The position numbers and the translations under genes were made by a program. DNA of 34,355 nucleotides. It comes from Gammaproteobacteria bacterium (GTDB taxonomy: Bacteria; Pseudomonadota; Gammaproteobacteria; Pseudomonadales; Pseudomonadaceae). The notes beneath the pieces were generated by a model. The model ran no database searches, was not told where the DNA came from, and worked only from the letters and a program-made list of their open reading frames with translations. Within the stretch, counting starts at the first letter, position 1; each line of letters opens with the position of its first letter. The stretch is taken from positions 1-34,355 of the forward strand of contig JAHJXZ010000182.1 in assembly GCA_018827205.1 (NCBI GenBank), given 5' to 3'. Positions 18,041 to 24,599 of the stretch are shown here, in pieces.

Positions 18041-18363
18041 GTCGGCTACTGCGCGGCGCCGTGCTAGTCGGTCTGCTGGGGCTTGGCGCCTGCGTACAGA
18101 CCCCACTTGCCACGGCGCCGGTTACCAGTCCGAGTGGCAGTAGCAATCACCCACGCTTTGCCCCACCACCTGCGGTAGAGAGTCAGTGGGATGCGGGGTT
18201 AGGCGTGTACGTGGTCGGTGGTACCCCTCACCTGTATTACCGTGAGCGTACCTATTACCGTTGGAACTCAGGTTGGAGCTGGGCCAGTAACCCGCAGGGT
18301 CCTTGGTTGCCGACCGACAGCAGCGGTGTGCCGCCGGGCTTGTACCGCCGCTACGCGCAGTAA
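18037..18363 (+). CDS. Small aromatic-rich lipoprotein at the end of the ccm operon
   Basis: 108 aa, function unknown. The signal peptide ends with lipobox LGAC (Cys19), so the mature protein is probably lipidated. The mature part is rich in Tyr, Trp and Pro ([21 protein letters not shown]) and is predicted to be mainly beta or extended. It starts in the ccmI stop (ATGA), so it is part of the ccm transcript. A role in cytochrome maturation is only suggested by position. It converges with the MerR gene after 6 bases. Confidence 0.8.
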   Translation: MSRLLRGAVLVGLLGLGACVQTPLATAPVTSPSGSSNHPRFAPPPAVESQWDAGLGVYVVGGTPHLYYRERTYYRWNSGWSWASNPQGPWLPTDSSGVPPGLYRRYAQ

Positions 18364-18369
18364 GCAGTT

Positions 18370-18813
18370 TTAGTGCGCGGGGCAGGGCGTCGCCGGGCGG
18401 CGCTCGATATCCGGTTCGAAATCTTCGATCAAACGGCAGATGGCCTGACCATCGGGGGCGCATTCGCCCTTGTCGGCCCAGTCGTCGAAGGCGTTCTGCA
18501 TCACCAGCGCCAGGCGCTGACATTCCTCGATATGCGCCTGTAGCGCCGTCAGGCGTTCGCTCAGCAGGTCGCGTACCTCAGAGCAGGGTGCGTGGCCGTT
18601 ATCGGCACTGCTGAGAATCTGCTGCGTGTCTTTCAGGCTAAAACCCAAGCGGCGGGCGCGAGCGATAAAGCGCAGGCGCTGCAGGTCCGTGCTGGAATAC
18701 TCCTGATAGCCGTTATCCGGGTTGCGCGTGGGCCTGAGCAGGTTGAGATCTGTGTAGTGACGCACAGTCTCACTGCTGACAGCGGCGGCTTTGGCCAGTT
18801 GGGCTACGCGCAT
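18370..18813 (-). CDS. MerR-family metal-responsive-type regulator
   Basis: 147 aa. N-terminal winged-helix domain (VAQLAKAAAVSSETVRHYTDLNLL), dimerisation helix, and a C-terminal cysteine-containing loop. Cysteines: C77 (at the divalent-metal position of ZntR-type sensors), C98, C118 and C126 (metal loop, 8 apart as in CueR) and C144; H74 is close by. The pattern suggests a metal sensor but mixes the features of copper and zinc/lead/cadmium types, so I do not name the metal. The ATG at 18813 has GGAG 7 nt upstream; a GTG at 18819 abuts that site. No metal exporter gene is next to it. Confidence 0.85.
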   Translation of the reverse strand: MRVAQLAKAAAVSSETVRHYTDLNLLRPTRNPDNGYQEYSSTDLQRLRFIARARRLGFSLKDTQQILSSADNGHAPCSEVRDLLSERLTALQAHIEECQRLALVMQNAFDDWADKGECAPDGQAICRLIEDFEPDIERRPATPCPAH

Positions 18814-18830
18814 AGTCACTCTCCATTGAT

Positions 18831-18867
18831 AAGGGCCGCGCCAGGTTAAAACCTGGGGGCGGCCCTT
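18831..18867 (-). terminator. Long hairpin between mlaA and the MerR gene
   Basis: Bipartite inverted repeat: AAGGGCCGC and CCAGGT pair with ACCTGG and GCGGCCCTT around a TAAA centre. It lies after the mlaA stop and 17 bases before the MerR start, with no clear U-run. It can be an mlaA terminator; the central CCAGGTTTTAACCTGG (minus strand) could instead be a MerR-type operator, with TTGACC just upstream at about 18872-18877 as a possible -35. Confidence 0.55.
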
Positions 18868-18881
18868 GGGTCAAGCGCAGG

Positions 18882-19658
18882 TTATTCAGCGATCTGCAGC
18901 TTGCGCGCCTCATGGTAGAAGAAGCGAATTTTCTCGTACTCAAACGGCGAGTTGAGCTGGCCGTAACGGAAGTTCACCGTGGAGCGCTGGTCGACTACTT
19001 CTAGCAGGGTGATTTCTGGGTGGCTGACGCTGGCTTCGGCGACATTCAGCCAGTTGACCTGGCTTTTAACCGTAAAGTCCGCGACCAGGCCGCCGGTATC
19101 GCGCAGGTTTGATGGCCCTAGCAACGGCAGGATCAGGTAGGGTCCAGCCGGTGTGCCGTAATAGCCAAGGGTCTGGCCGAAGTCTTCCTTCTGCTTGGGC
19201 AGGCCCATGCGCGTGGCGGGGTCCCACAGGCCGGCGACCCCCAAGGTAGTGTTGAGCAGCAGGCGCCCGGTGGTCTGCATGGCGCGCTTGCCCTTGAGTT
19301 GCAGTGCGCTGTTGAGCAAGTTGGGCACGTCTCCCAGGTTGCTGAAGAAATTGCTGACGCCTGTCTGCACCAAGTTGGGGGTGATGTAGCGGTAGCCATC
19401 GACAATCGGCAGGAATACCCACTCATCGAAGCGGTAGTTGAAGTGATAGACGCGGCGGTTCCATGACTCCAGTGGGTCATAGACCTGCAGCGCGTCGAGG
19501 GTCGAGCGCTCGAACTCACGCTCATCCAGCCCTGGGTTGAACTGCAGGTGTTGTAACGGTTGTTTGAAGCCATCGTCATCGACGCTGTGCTCTGCGTGGG
19601 CAAGGCTGCTAGCCAACGCCAGGGCCAGTAGTAAGGCAATGCGAGAAGTCTTAACCAC
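18882..19658 (-). CDS. mlaA: MlaA/VacJ-family outer-membrane lipid asymmetry protein, lacking cysteine
   Basis: 258 aa of the MlaA (VacJ) family, which removes phospholipids from the outer leaflet of the outer membrane. Family segments: DPLESWNRRVYHFNYRFDEW, FFSNLGDVPNLLNSALQ, RLLLNTTLGVAGLWDPATRMGL, DFGQTLGYYG and GPYLILPLLGPSNLRD. The start is GTG at 19658, with GGAG 7 nt upstream, giving MVKTSRIALLLALALASSLAHA as signal peptide. There is no lipobox and no cysteine in the whole protein, whereas E. coli MlaA is a lipoprotein. It overlaps the upstream hydrolase gene by 8 bases. It may be an MlaA paralogue rather than the main one. Confidence 0.87.
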   Translation of the reverse strand: MVKTSRIALLLALALASSLAHAEHSVDDDGFKQPLQHLQFNPGLDEREFERSTLDALQVYDPLESWNRRVYHFNYRFDEWVFLPIVDGYRYITPNLVQTGVSNFFSNLGDVPNLLNSALQLKGKRAMQTTGRLLLNTTLGVAGLWDPATRMGLPKQKEDFGQTLGYYGTPAGPYLILPLLGPSNLRDTGGLVADFTVKSQVNWLNVAEASVSHPEITLLEVVDQRSTVNFRYGQLNSPFEYEKIRFFYHEARKLQIAE

Positions 19659-20949
19659 GGAAAAACTCCAGCATGGCGTCGCTATTGACGCGGTAATTGA
19701 GGTTGCCGCAATGGCCACCCAGCGGATAAACGGTCAGGCGATCACCCAGGGTACGGCGCAAAAAGCCCAGGTCGCCGGGGCCGAGGATCACATCATCGGC
19801 GTTATGCATAACGGCAATCTTGCTGCTGTTTTTCAGGTAGTCAGCCACGGCATACAAGCTGACTTGGTCGATCAGTTGCGCAATGCTGCCGCCATCAGTG
19901 CGGGCGCGCCACATTGGAATCACCTGTTCGGTCAGGTAACAGTCGAAGTCGCACTGCAGGGCGCGGCGAAAGAATGGCGTAAGGCTGGTGCCTTCACTGA
20001 TCGGGTAGTCGATCGGGGTGATCAGGCCACGACGGTTGATCAGGTCCGAGGTAAAGGTGATGTCAGCGGAGGAGAAGCGGAACGCGGCGCCGATCAGCAT
20101 GGCCATCTGCTCGTCGCTGAGTTTCTCCTTGGAGTTCTGGAAGTCATAGAGCAGTGCGTCATTGATATCGACATAGCCCTTGTCCTGGAAGTAACGGGTC
20201 AGCTTACCCAGTACCAGCTCATAGAAATTGGTGCTGTTGTCGATGCCCTCAACCTTGGTTTGCACCATACGGTCGAGGTTGGTGATTGAGGTGTAGAGGT
20301 TGACCGGCGGGTTGAGTAGCAGCACACGCTTGAAGTTGAAGCTGCGCCGGGTTTCATCCAGCTCGCTGACAAAGGCCGCCTGCAACGCGCCCAGGCTATA
20401 GCCGGTAAGGTGAAATTCGCTGACTTTCAGACGAGGGTGTTGCGCCCGCACGGCCTGCATGGCGCGGTACAGATCGTCGGCGTCTTCGCGGGTAATGCCG
20501 GGTGTGGCAAAGCGCGAGGCCGAGGTCATAAAGTCATAACTGGTTGGCGACGACAACTGCACCACGTGGTAGCCCGCGCCGTAAAACAGCTTCTTCAGGT
20601 ATTCCGGGGTACTGCTGGCGTAATGCGCGCCCGTGCCAGCGATGATAAAGATCAGCGGTGCTTCGCCGGGCTGGGTGGCCAGGCGATAGCGCATTTTGGT
20701 GACCGACCAGAAGTTGTCCGGTAATTCGAATTCGCGCTCAGGGCGCAATTTGATCTGGTAGTCACTCTGGTTGATATCAGCATCGGCTGGCAACTCAGGT
20801 CGCAGTTCTGGCGGCGTAGTCGCCAGAGTGGCTTCGAATGCGTTGCTGATGGGGTAGCCGTAGCTGCTGGCGTCGATATCGGCCGCGCTGACGGGCGCGA
20901 TCAGTGCCAGGCAACTAAGAAGGGCAAGCAGACGAGGGACATGCGACAT
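19651..20949 (-). CDS. Exported alpha/beta hydrolase-fold protein coupled to mlaA
   Basis: 432 aa with a signal peptide (about 1-22, cleavage near VSAAD). Alpha/beta hydrolase features: oxyanion region FIIAGTGAHYAS, nucleophile elbow G-Y-S185-L-G, an acid candidate D385/D386 (MHNADDVILG) and H413 (GGHCGNL). The catalytic order Ser-Asp-His is complete, so it is likely an active serine hydrolase of the periplasm or envelope. Substrate unknown; its 8-base overlap with mlaA suggests lipid or phospholipid work (inference). ATG at 20949 with a weak AAGAGA site upstream. Confidence 0.85.
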   Translation of the reverse strand: MSHVPRLLALLSCLALIAPVSAADIDASSYGYPISNAFEATLATTPPELRPELPADADINQSDYQIKLRPEREFELPDNFWSVTKMRYRLATQPGEAPLIFIIAGTGAHYASSTPEYLKKLFYGAGYHVVQLSSPTSYDFMTSASRFATPGITREDADDLYRAMQAVRAQHPRLKVSEFHLTGYSLGALQAAFVSELDETRRSFNFKRVLLLNPPVNLYTSITNLDRMVQTKVEGIDNSTNFYELVLGKLTRYFQDKGYVDINDALLYDFQNSKEKLSDEQMAMLIGAAFRFSSADITFTSDLINRRGLITPIDYPISEGTSLTPFFRRALQCDFDCYLTEQVIPMWRARTDGGSIAQLIDQVSLYAVADYLKNSSKIAVMHNADDVILGPGDLGFLRRTLGDRLTVYPLGGHCGNLNYRVNSDAMLEFFRG

Positions 20950-21083
20950 GGCTAAATCTCTTGAGAGCTAGGGCTGGTTCTATGCAGATGCATGATGCCG
21001 GGTGGATTTGACCATAGAAGTCAGGCTAAGTGCCGTTTAGTTATAGTTGCGTACGTTTTCAGGCGAAAGCGCCATGTCGAAAC

Positions 21084-21107
21084 GCGGTATTGCTAGGGCA
21101 ATACCGC
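21084..21107 (-). terminator. Hairpin across the stop codon of the 21093-21665 gene
   Basis: Perfect 10-bp stem GCGGTATTGC / GCAATACCGC with a 4-base loop. The TAG stop of the upstream gene begins in the loop. The minus-strand transcript continues GTTTCG, so it is a weak intrinsic terminator before the hydrolase gene. Confidence 0.7.
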
Positions 21108-21665
21108 CAGATGCTCGACCCAGATCAGCTCGCAGGCTCCGTCGCCAGTGTCTTCTCGGCTGAGCGAGCTGGCCCAGCGATAGCCGTCGTCGCCATCGAC
21201 CCTTACCAGTTGTCCGCTTAGGCGAATGTGCTGGCCTTCTTTGAGCCCGGCCAGGGTGCTGGCTACTTCAGGGGTGGCGGGTATCAGGTGCATGTTGGCG
21301 CTATGGATTTCGATCTGCCGGCGTTCTATCGGCAACTGCTCGGCGCGCCAGAAGTACCAGCGGTTGCGCTGACTGATGCTGATATGGCGCAGTACCTCGG
21401 GGTCGGCCATTGGTCCCCAGCCGAGTGCCAGGTCAGTCGGCGAGAGTTTGGCGCCACGGTCGAAGTAGTAGTCTTCACGGCCGAGAATGCGTGCTTCCAG
21501 TTGGAAACTCTCCAACCTACTGACTGTGTGCTCCGCCACGCGCCAACTGCCGCTGGACAGCGGCGTGCTAGCAGGCGGACCGCTGGGTGTGGGCAGCAGT
21601 ACGACCCACAGCATCCAGAGGCCGAGCAGGCTTGCGGCGATCAGTATCAGGCGACGTATCAGCAT
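21093..21665 (-). CDS. Membrane-anchored protein of unknown function
   Basis: 190 aa. One N-terminal membrane helix (about 5-27, LILIAASLLGLWMLWVVLL), then a Pro/Ser-rich stretch and a soluble, probably periplasmic domain. Visible segments: YYFDRGAKLSPTDLALGWGPMAD, ISISQRNRWYFWRA, IEIHSANMHLIPA, and EGQHIRLSGQLVRVDG, an OB-fold-like pattern. I recognise it as a conserved hypothetical type in Pseudomonas but know no function. Start ATG at 21665 with poor Shine-Dalgarno. Confidence 0.78.
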   Translation of the reverse strand: MLIRRLILIAASLLGLWMLWVVLLPTPSGPPASTPLSSGSWRVAEHTVSRLESFQLEARILGREDYYFDRGAKLSPTDLALGWGPMADPEVLRHISISQRNRWYFWRAEQLPIERRQIEIHSANMHLIPATPEVASTLAGLKEGQHIRLSGQLVRVDGDDGYRWASSLSREDTGDGACELIWVEHLAVLP

Positions 21666-21769
21666 GGCTGGATTCTAGCTGGAGAGAGCGCAAGGCGGCG
21701 ATCTCGGGGGGTGTTATCCGTGACGCGGCAGCTTATTCTACGCAGCCTTTTTATCTGTCTGAGTTGCCC

Positions 21770-22138
21770 ATGCCCCGTTATCTGCCTCTGACTGCTCTGC
21801 TGATCGCGGCAGCCCTGTGTCTAGCGCTGAGCTTTGCCCTGCGTTACCAGCTGATGGAAGGCGCGCAGTGGGTTGGCCTGTGCGTCGATGCCCCGCAGCA
21901 GTTGGCTTGCCAGGTGCGCGCAAGCCTTGGCTGGTTGATCCACTTCCGCGTATTGGCCTGGGCTTCGTTGCTGTGTGCCGTGTTGGCATTTGTGCTGCCA
22001 GGTGCCTGGGGTAAGCGCCTGGCGGTGCCGGCATTGCTGCTCGCTCTACCGGCGTTGGTGTTGTACAGCGCTAGCCTTGCGGTATTTGCCGTAGTGCTGG
22101 CGCTGCTGCGCTGGGTGCGCGCGCCACAAACCGCCTGA
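21770..22138 (+). CDS. Small integral membrane protein of unknown function
   Basis: 122 aa with three to four hydrophobic segments (about 5-24, 44-66, 70-88, 91-112), two cysteines near CVDAPQQLACQV and no recognised motif. It is the only plus-strand gene between merR and the aminotransferase region and converges with the GH17 gene stop to stop. Start ATG at 21770 (MPRYLPLTALL); longer in-frame starts upstream have no better support. Confidence 0.72.
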   Translation: MPRYLPLTALLIAAALCLALSFALRYQLMEGAQWVGLCVDAPQQLACQVRASLGWLIHFRVLAWASLLCAVLAFVLPGAWGKRLAVPALLLALPALVLYSASLAVFAVVLALLRWVRAPQTA

Positions 22139-22152
22139 TCAGGCGGTTTGTG
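22125..22152. terminator. Perfect 28-bp palindrome joining two convergent genes
   Basis: CACAAACCGCCTGA followed by its exact reverse complement, centred at 22138/22139. It holds the TGA stops of both convergent genes back to back and encodes the last residues Gln-Thr-Ala of both proteins. It likely acts as a bidirectional terminator, although with no loop bases the hairpin tip must open by a few pairs. Confidence 0.8.
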
Positions 22153-23698
22153 CTTTAACCCGCAGGCTGCGCCACAGCGCCGCCACCAGTAGCGCGCAGG
22201 TCAGTGCCCAACCCAGGGCCTGCCAGTTGCTCAGGGTTTCCTGGTACAGCTGCGGCGCAATGCACGCACCGATCAGCAGGACGAGCAGGGCGATTTCACG
22301 GCGGTAGCCACCTACCGGACGGCACAGATAAACCAGTGCCGGCAGCAAGAGCGCTGCGCTGGGGAAGCTGCGGTAGCGCGCATCCGCTACCAAGGCGAGC
22401 ATCATCACCGCGCCGGCAAACCCGCTTAGCGCAAGCCACAGTGCGCCATGGCTGTGCAGCCTGCTGAACGCGCGTTCGCGCCAGCCATTGCGGCTGCTTA
22501 GTAGCAGCGCTGCATGGCTCAGTACCAGTAGATTCAGCAGAATAAGCGCGGCGGCCCAGAGCCATTCGCCGAGGTAGCGGCTGGTAACCAGGGTCAACTC
22601 TGCAAACAGGCCGATACAGCCGGCGCCGAGTGCCGCCAGCAGCGGCAATAACAGCGCGGCGCGTGGCGACTGAGGGCGGCCGGCCAGCAGCAGGGTGGTG
22701 GCTGCAATGATCAGGCTGAAGACCAGCCAGGCCGGCCAGTGCGGCAGGTTGGATACGGCGCCAGCGAGGATCGATTTGTCCTCGCGGTCGGCGTCATACA
22801 GGCCCCAATAACCGCCAACGGCACCTTCGCTGATGCGTTTCCACGGCTGGTCAAACGCCTCGATCAGGTTGTAGCGCCAGCCGTTCTGCTCGGCTAGGGC
22901 GACAAAGCCACGGATAAACTTCGCCTGGTTGACCAGGCTTGGCACTGCGGTTTCGCGCTGGCGGCCTTCGCTCGGCCAGCCGGTTTCGCCAATCATGATG
23001 TCCTTCGGTGCATAGGCATTGCCGAAGGTCTGGCGCACCTCGGCCACCTCATGCAGAGCCGTTTCGATGCCAGCGGGGTTGTCTTCCCAGTAGGGCAGTA
23101 GGTGGATGGTGATGAAATCCACCGCTGGCGCAACTTCCGGGTGCTTGAGCCAAAATTCCCAGACATCGGCGTAGGTCACTGGTTGTTTGATCTGCGCCTT
23201 GACCTGCTCGATCAGTGCCACCAATTGCTGCGGAGTGACTTCCTTGCGCAGCAGTGCCTCGTTACCGACGATCACCGCTTGGACCACATCCGGATTCGCG
23301 TTGGCGATTTTCACCAAGCCAGCGATCTCAACCGCGGTATCTGTTGGATTACGGCTGACCCAGGCGCCGACGATCAGTTTCAGGCCATGCTTGCGTGCCA
23401 TGTTCGGCAGCTCTTCCAAGCCGGTCACCGAGTAGGTGCGCAGGCACTCGAAGCGCTCGGCGAGCAGTGCGAGGTCGGCATCCATACGCTCGGGACGCAG
23501 CTGCATCGGCTGGTCGAAAGGCGATTGATCCTTGTCAAACGGTGTATAGGACGCGCACTGCAGCTTGTGCGTGGGTGTTGCGGCATCTGCCAGTTCGACC
23601 GATTGGCCAATACCAAACCACAGGCCGCAAAGCGCCAACAGGCCAAGCAGGCAGGCAAACACGTATGGCGCAGCAGGGAAGCGAGAGGTGGCAGGCAT
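22139..23698 (-). CDS. GH17-family beta-1,3-glucan glucosyltransferase/glucanase, membrane-anchored
   Basis: 519 aa. An N-terminal membrane helix (about 11-32) leads to a periplasmic GH17 TIM-barrel domain (about 45-320), followed by six or seven hydrophobic helices (about 325-515). Catalytic glutamates are E147 (VIVGNEALL, acid/base) and E238 (IGETGWPSEG, nucleophile). Proteobacterial GH17 proteins of this kind are known as non-Leloir beta-1,3-glucosyltransferases that rearrange linear glucans; related domains sit in NdvB-type cyclic glucan synthases. No GT2 synthase domain is fused here. Start ATG at 23698 with weak Shine-Dalgarno. Confidence 0.85.
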   Translation of the reverse strand: MPATSRFPAAPYVFACLLGLLALCGLWFGIGQSVELADAATPTHKLQCASYTPFDKDQSPFDQPMQLRPERMDADLALLAERFECLRTYSVTGLEELPNMARKHGLKLIVGAWVSRNPTDTAVEIAGLVKIANANPDVVQAVIVGNEALLRKEVTPQQLVALIEQVKAQIKQPVTYADVWEFWLKHPEVAPAVDFITIHLLPYWEDNPAGIETALHEVAEVRQTFGNAYAPKDIMIGETGWPSEGRQRETAVPSLVNQAKFIRGFVALAEQNGWRYNLIEAFDQPWKRISEGAVGGYWGLYDADREDKSILAGAVSNLPHWPAWLVFSLIIAATTLLLAGRPQSPRAALLLPLLAALGAGCIGLFAELTLVTSRYLGEWLWAAALILLNLLVLSHAALLLSSRNGWRERAFSRLHSHGALWLALSGFAGAVMMLALVADARYRSFPSAALLLPALVYLCRPVGGYRREIALLVLLIGACIAPQLYQETLSNWQALGWALTCALLVAALWRSLRVKAQTA

Positions 23699-23716
23699 GA
23701 TCGGGCGCGTATGGTG

Positions 23717-23749
23717 ACTGAGCCGCGCATAGTAGCGGATTGGCTCAGT
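23717..23749. repeat. Inverted repeat upstream of the GH17 gene
   Basis: Perfect 8-bp arms ACTGAGCC / GGCTCAGT around 17 bases, which hold a smaller CGC/GCG pair. It lies in the 96-base gap between the DUF2061 stop and the GH17 start; it may terminate DUF2061 transcription or be a 5' leader hairpin of the GH17 mRNA. No U-run follows. Confidence 0.5.
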
Positions 23750-23794
23750 TCATCGCTGGCTGTTTTACGCCCGGCTCAGGGGTTTAACCTGGCC

Positions 23795-24019
23795 TCAAGC
23801 CTGGTGATGCAACCAGGCATGTTTGGGGCGAGCTGCGGTAGTTGTCGAGCGGCCTTCGATGCGCTGCCAGACCTTCTCGTGGAAGTAGAAACCCACCGAG
23901 TTGCACAGCGGTTCGATGGCGGCCACCAGCCCGCTGGCTGCGATGCTGCCGGTCAGTGCGTAAGTGACGCCGAAGGCAATGCAGAAGTGCATTAGGGTGA
24001 AAGTCACAGTCTTGAGCAT
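23795..24019 (-). CDS. DUF2061 small membrane protein
   Basis: 74 aa. Pattern LKTVTFTLMHFCIAFGVTYALTGS plus ALTGSIAASGLVAAIEPLCN and the FYFHEKVWQRI segment identifies DUF2061, a short membrane protein with two hydrophobic helices and no known function. I chose the ATG at 24019 because GAGG (24026-24029) lies 6 nt upstream; an in-frame ATG at 24049 has no Shine-Dalgarno. A symmetric inverted repeat covers the ribosome binding site. Confidence 0.83.
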   Translation of the reverse strand: MLKTVTFTLMHFCIAFGVTYALTGSIAASGLVAAIEPLCNSVGFYFHEKVWQRIEGRSTTTAARPKHAWLHHQA

Positions 24020-24022
24020 GGC

Positions 24023-24057
24023 GCACCTCGAGTGAGAATTATTCTTCATTGAGGTGC
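24023..24057 (-). promoter_or_regulatory. Symmetric nested inverted repeat covering the DUF2061 ribosome binding site
   Basis: Outer arms GCACCTC (24023-24029) and GAGGTGC (24051-24057), inner arms AGAAT / ATTCT (24035-24045), with 5-base spacers on both sides. In the minus-strand mRNA the outer stem would pair the Shine-Dalgarno GAGG. As DNA, the AGAATTATTCT core resembles a repressor operator. Confidence 0.55.
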
Positions 24058-24244
24058 AGCCTAGATGCTCAAGTTCGATTGTAGAAATGTTTCAATTTAA
24101 TGGCTTTAATAGTTTTTGATGATTTAAACGTTGTGCTGCTCTTGCAGTTGTTAGCGGGCAAGAACGCCAATCAAAAACTGCTTGGAACAGTTTTAACGTC
24201 GCGTAGCGGCGGGCCGAGGGGTGATGACCACGGGTGGAAAGCCA
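24058..24244. other. AT-rich gene-free stretch upstream of DUF2061
   Basis: Between the DUF2061 leader and the tRNA terminator I see no credible gene. The first 120 bases are clearly more AT-rich than the flanks, consistent with a promoter region or the remains of inserted DNA next to a tRNA locus. A 62-codon minus-strand frame here starts inside the terminator and shows no family features. Confidence 0.5.
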
Positions 24245-24246
24245 TA

Positions 24247-24272
24247 AAAAAACCCGCACTAGGCGGGTTTTT
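24247..24272 (-). terminator. Intrinsic terminator of the tRNA unit
   Basis: Stem AACCCGC / GCGGGTT with a short loop, followed on the minus strand by a run of seven T. A-rich on the other side, so it could act both ways. It lies just after the tRNA-Lys relic in the direction of tRNA transcription. Confidence 0.85.
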
Positions 24273-24295
24273 ACTTTCAAGCTGGCTTGAAAGGG

Positions 24296-24368
24296 TGGTT
24301 CATGTAGCTTTCTGACCTATGAGTAATTGGTTAAAAACCAACTGCTCTATCAGTTGAGTCAAGGACTC
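24296..24368 (-). pseudogene. Degenerate tRNA-Lys (anticodon TTT) relic
   Basis: Aligned without gaps over 73 bases to the standard bacterial tRNA-Lys(TTT), I count about 54 matches. The anticodon arm is nearly intact (GGTTTTTAACC on the minus strand, TTT anticodon), and the D-arm is partly kept. The T-loop GTTCGA is lost, the acceptor stem has about three mismatches and no CCA is encoded. It stands in third place after tRNA-Asn and tRNA-Pro and before the shared terminator. Confidence 0.8.
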
Positions 24369-24373
24369 GAAAA

Positions 24374-24450
24374 TGGTCGGGGTAGGGGGATTCGAACTCC
24401 CGACATCCTGCTCCCAAAGCAGGCGCGCTACCGGACTGCGCTATACCCCG
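24374..24450 (-). tRNA. tRNA-Pro (anticodon TGG)
   Basis: 77 bases including an encoded CCA. Acceptor stem CGGGGTA / TACCCCG, anticodon loop TTTGGGA, T-loop GTTCGAATC. It begins about 9 bases after tRNA-Asn in the same minus-strand unit. Confidence 0.97.
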
Positions 24451-24459
24451 ATGTACTGC

Positions 24460-24535
24460 TGGCTCCGCGACCAGGACTCGAACCTGGGACCCAATGATTA
24501 ACAGTCATTTGCTCTACCGACTGAGCTATCGCGGA
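24460..24535 (-). tRNA. tRNA-Asn (anticodon GTT)
   Basis: 76 bases including encoded CCA. Acceptor stem TCCGCGA / TCGCGGA, anticodon GTT in loop CTGTTAA, T-loop GTTCGAGTC. First tRNA of the minus-strand unit, downstream of the aminotransferase gene. Confidence 0.97.
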
Positions 24536-24565
24536 ACGATGGCGCGTATCCTACTGATTAGAAAG

Positions 24566-24592
24566 GGGAAGTCAAGCCCTGGCTGACTTCCC
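24566..24592 (-). terminator. Hairpin after the aminotransferase gene
   Basis: Nine-bp stem GGGAAGTCA / TGACTTCCC with a second short pairing inside, followed on the minus strand by CCTTTCTAATC. It separates the aminotransferase mRNA from the tRNA unit. Confidence 0.75.
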
Positions 24593-24599
24593 TGTTGAA

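Noticed and set aside
18354-18379. CGCGCA/TGCGCG hairpin between the lipoprotein and MerR genes
   Set aside because: Only 6 bp with a 14-base loop, within coding ends; too weak to call a terminator.
19537-20289. 250-codon plus-strand frame across the hydrolase and mlaA junction
   Set aside because: Antisense shadow of two recognised genes; no start signal or domain.
23102-23995. 297-codon plus-strand frame across the GH17 gene
   Set aside because: Antisense to a well-recognised GH17 domain and without any motif.
24092-24280. 62-codon minus-strand frame near the tRNA terminator
   Set aside because: Begins inside the terminator hairpin, has no ribosome binding site and no family features.
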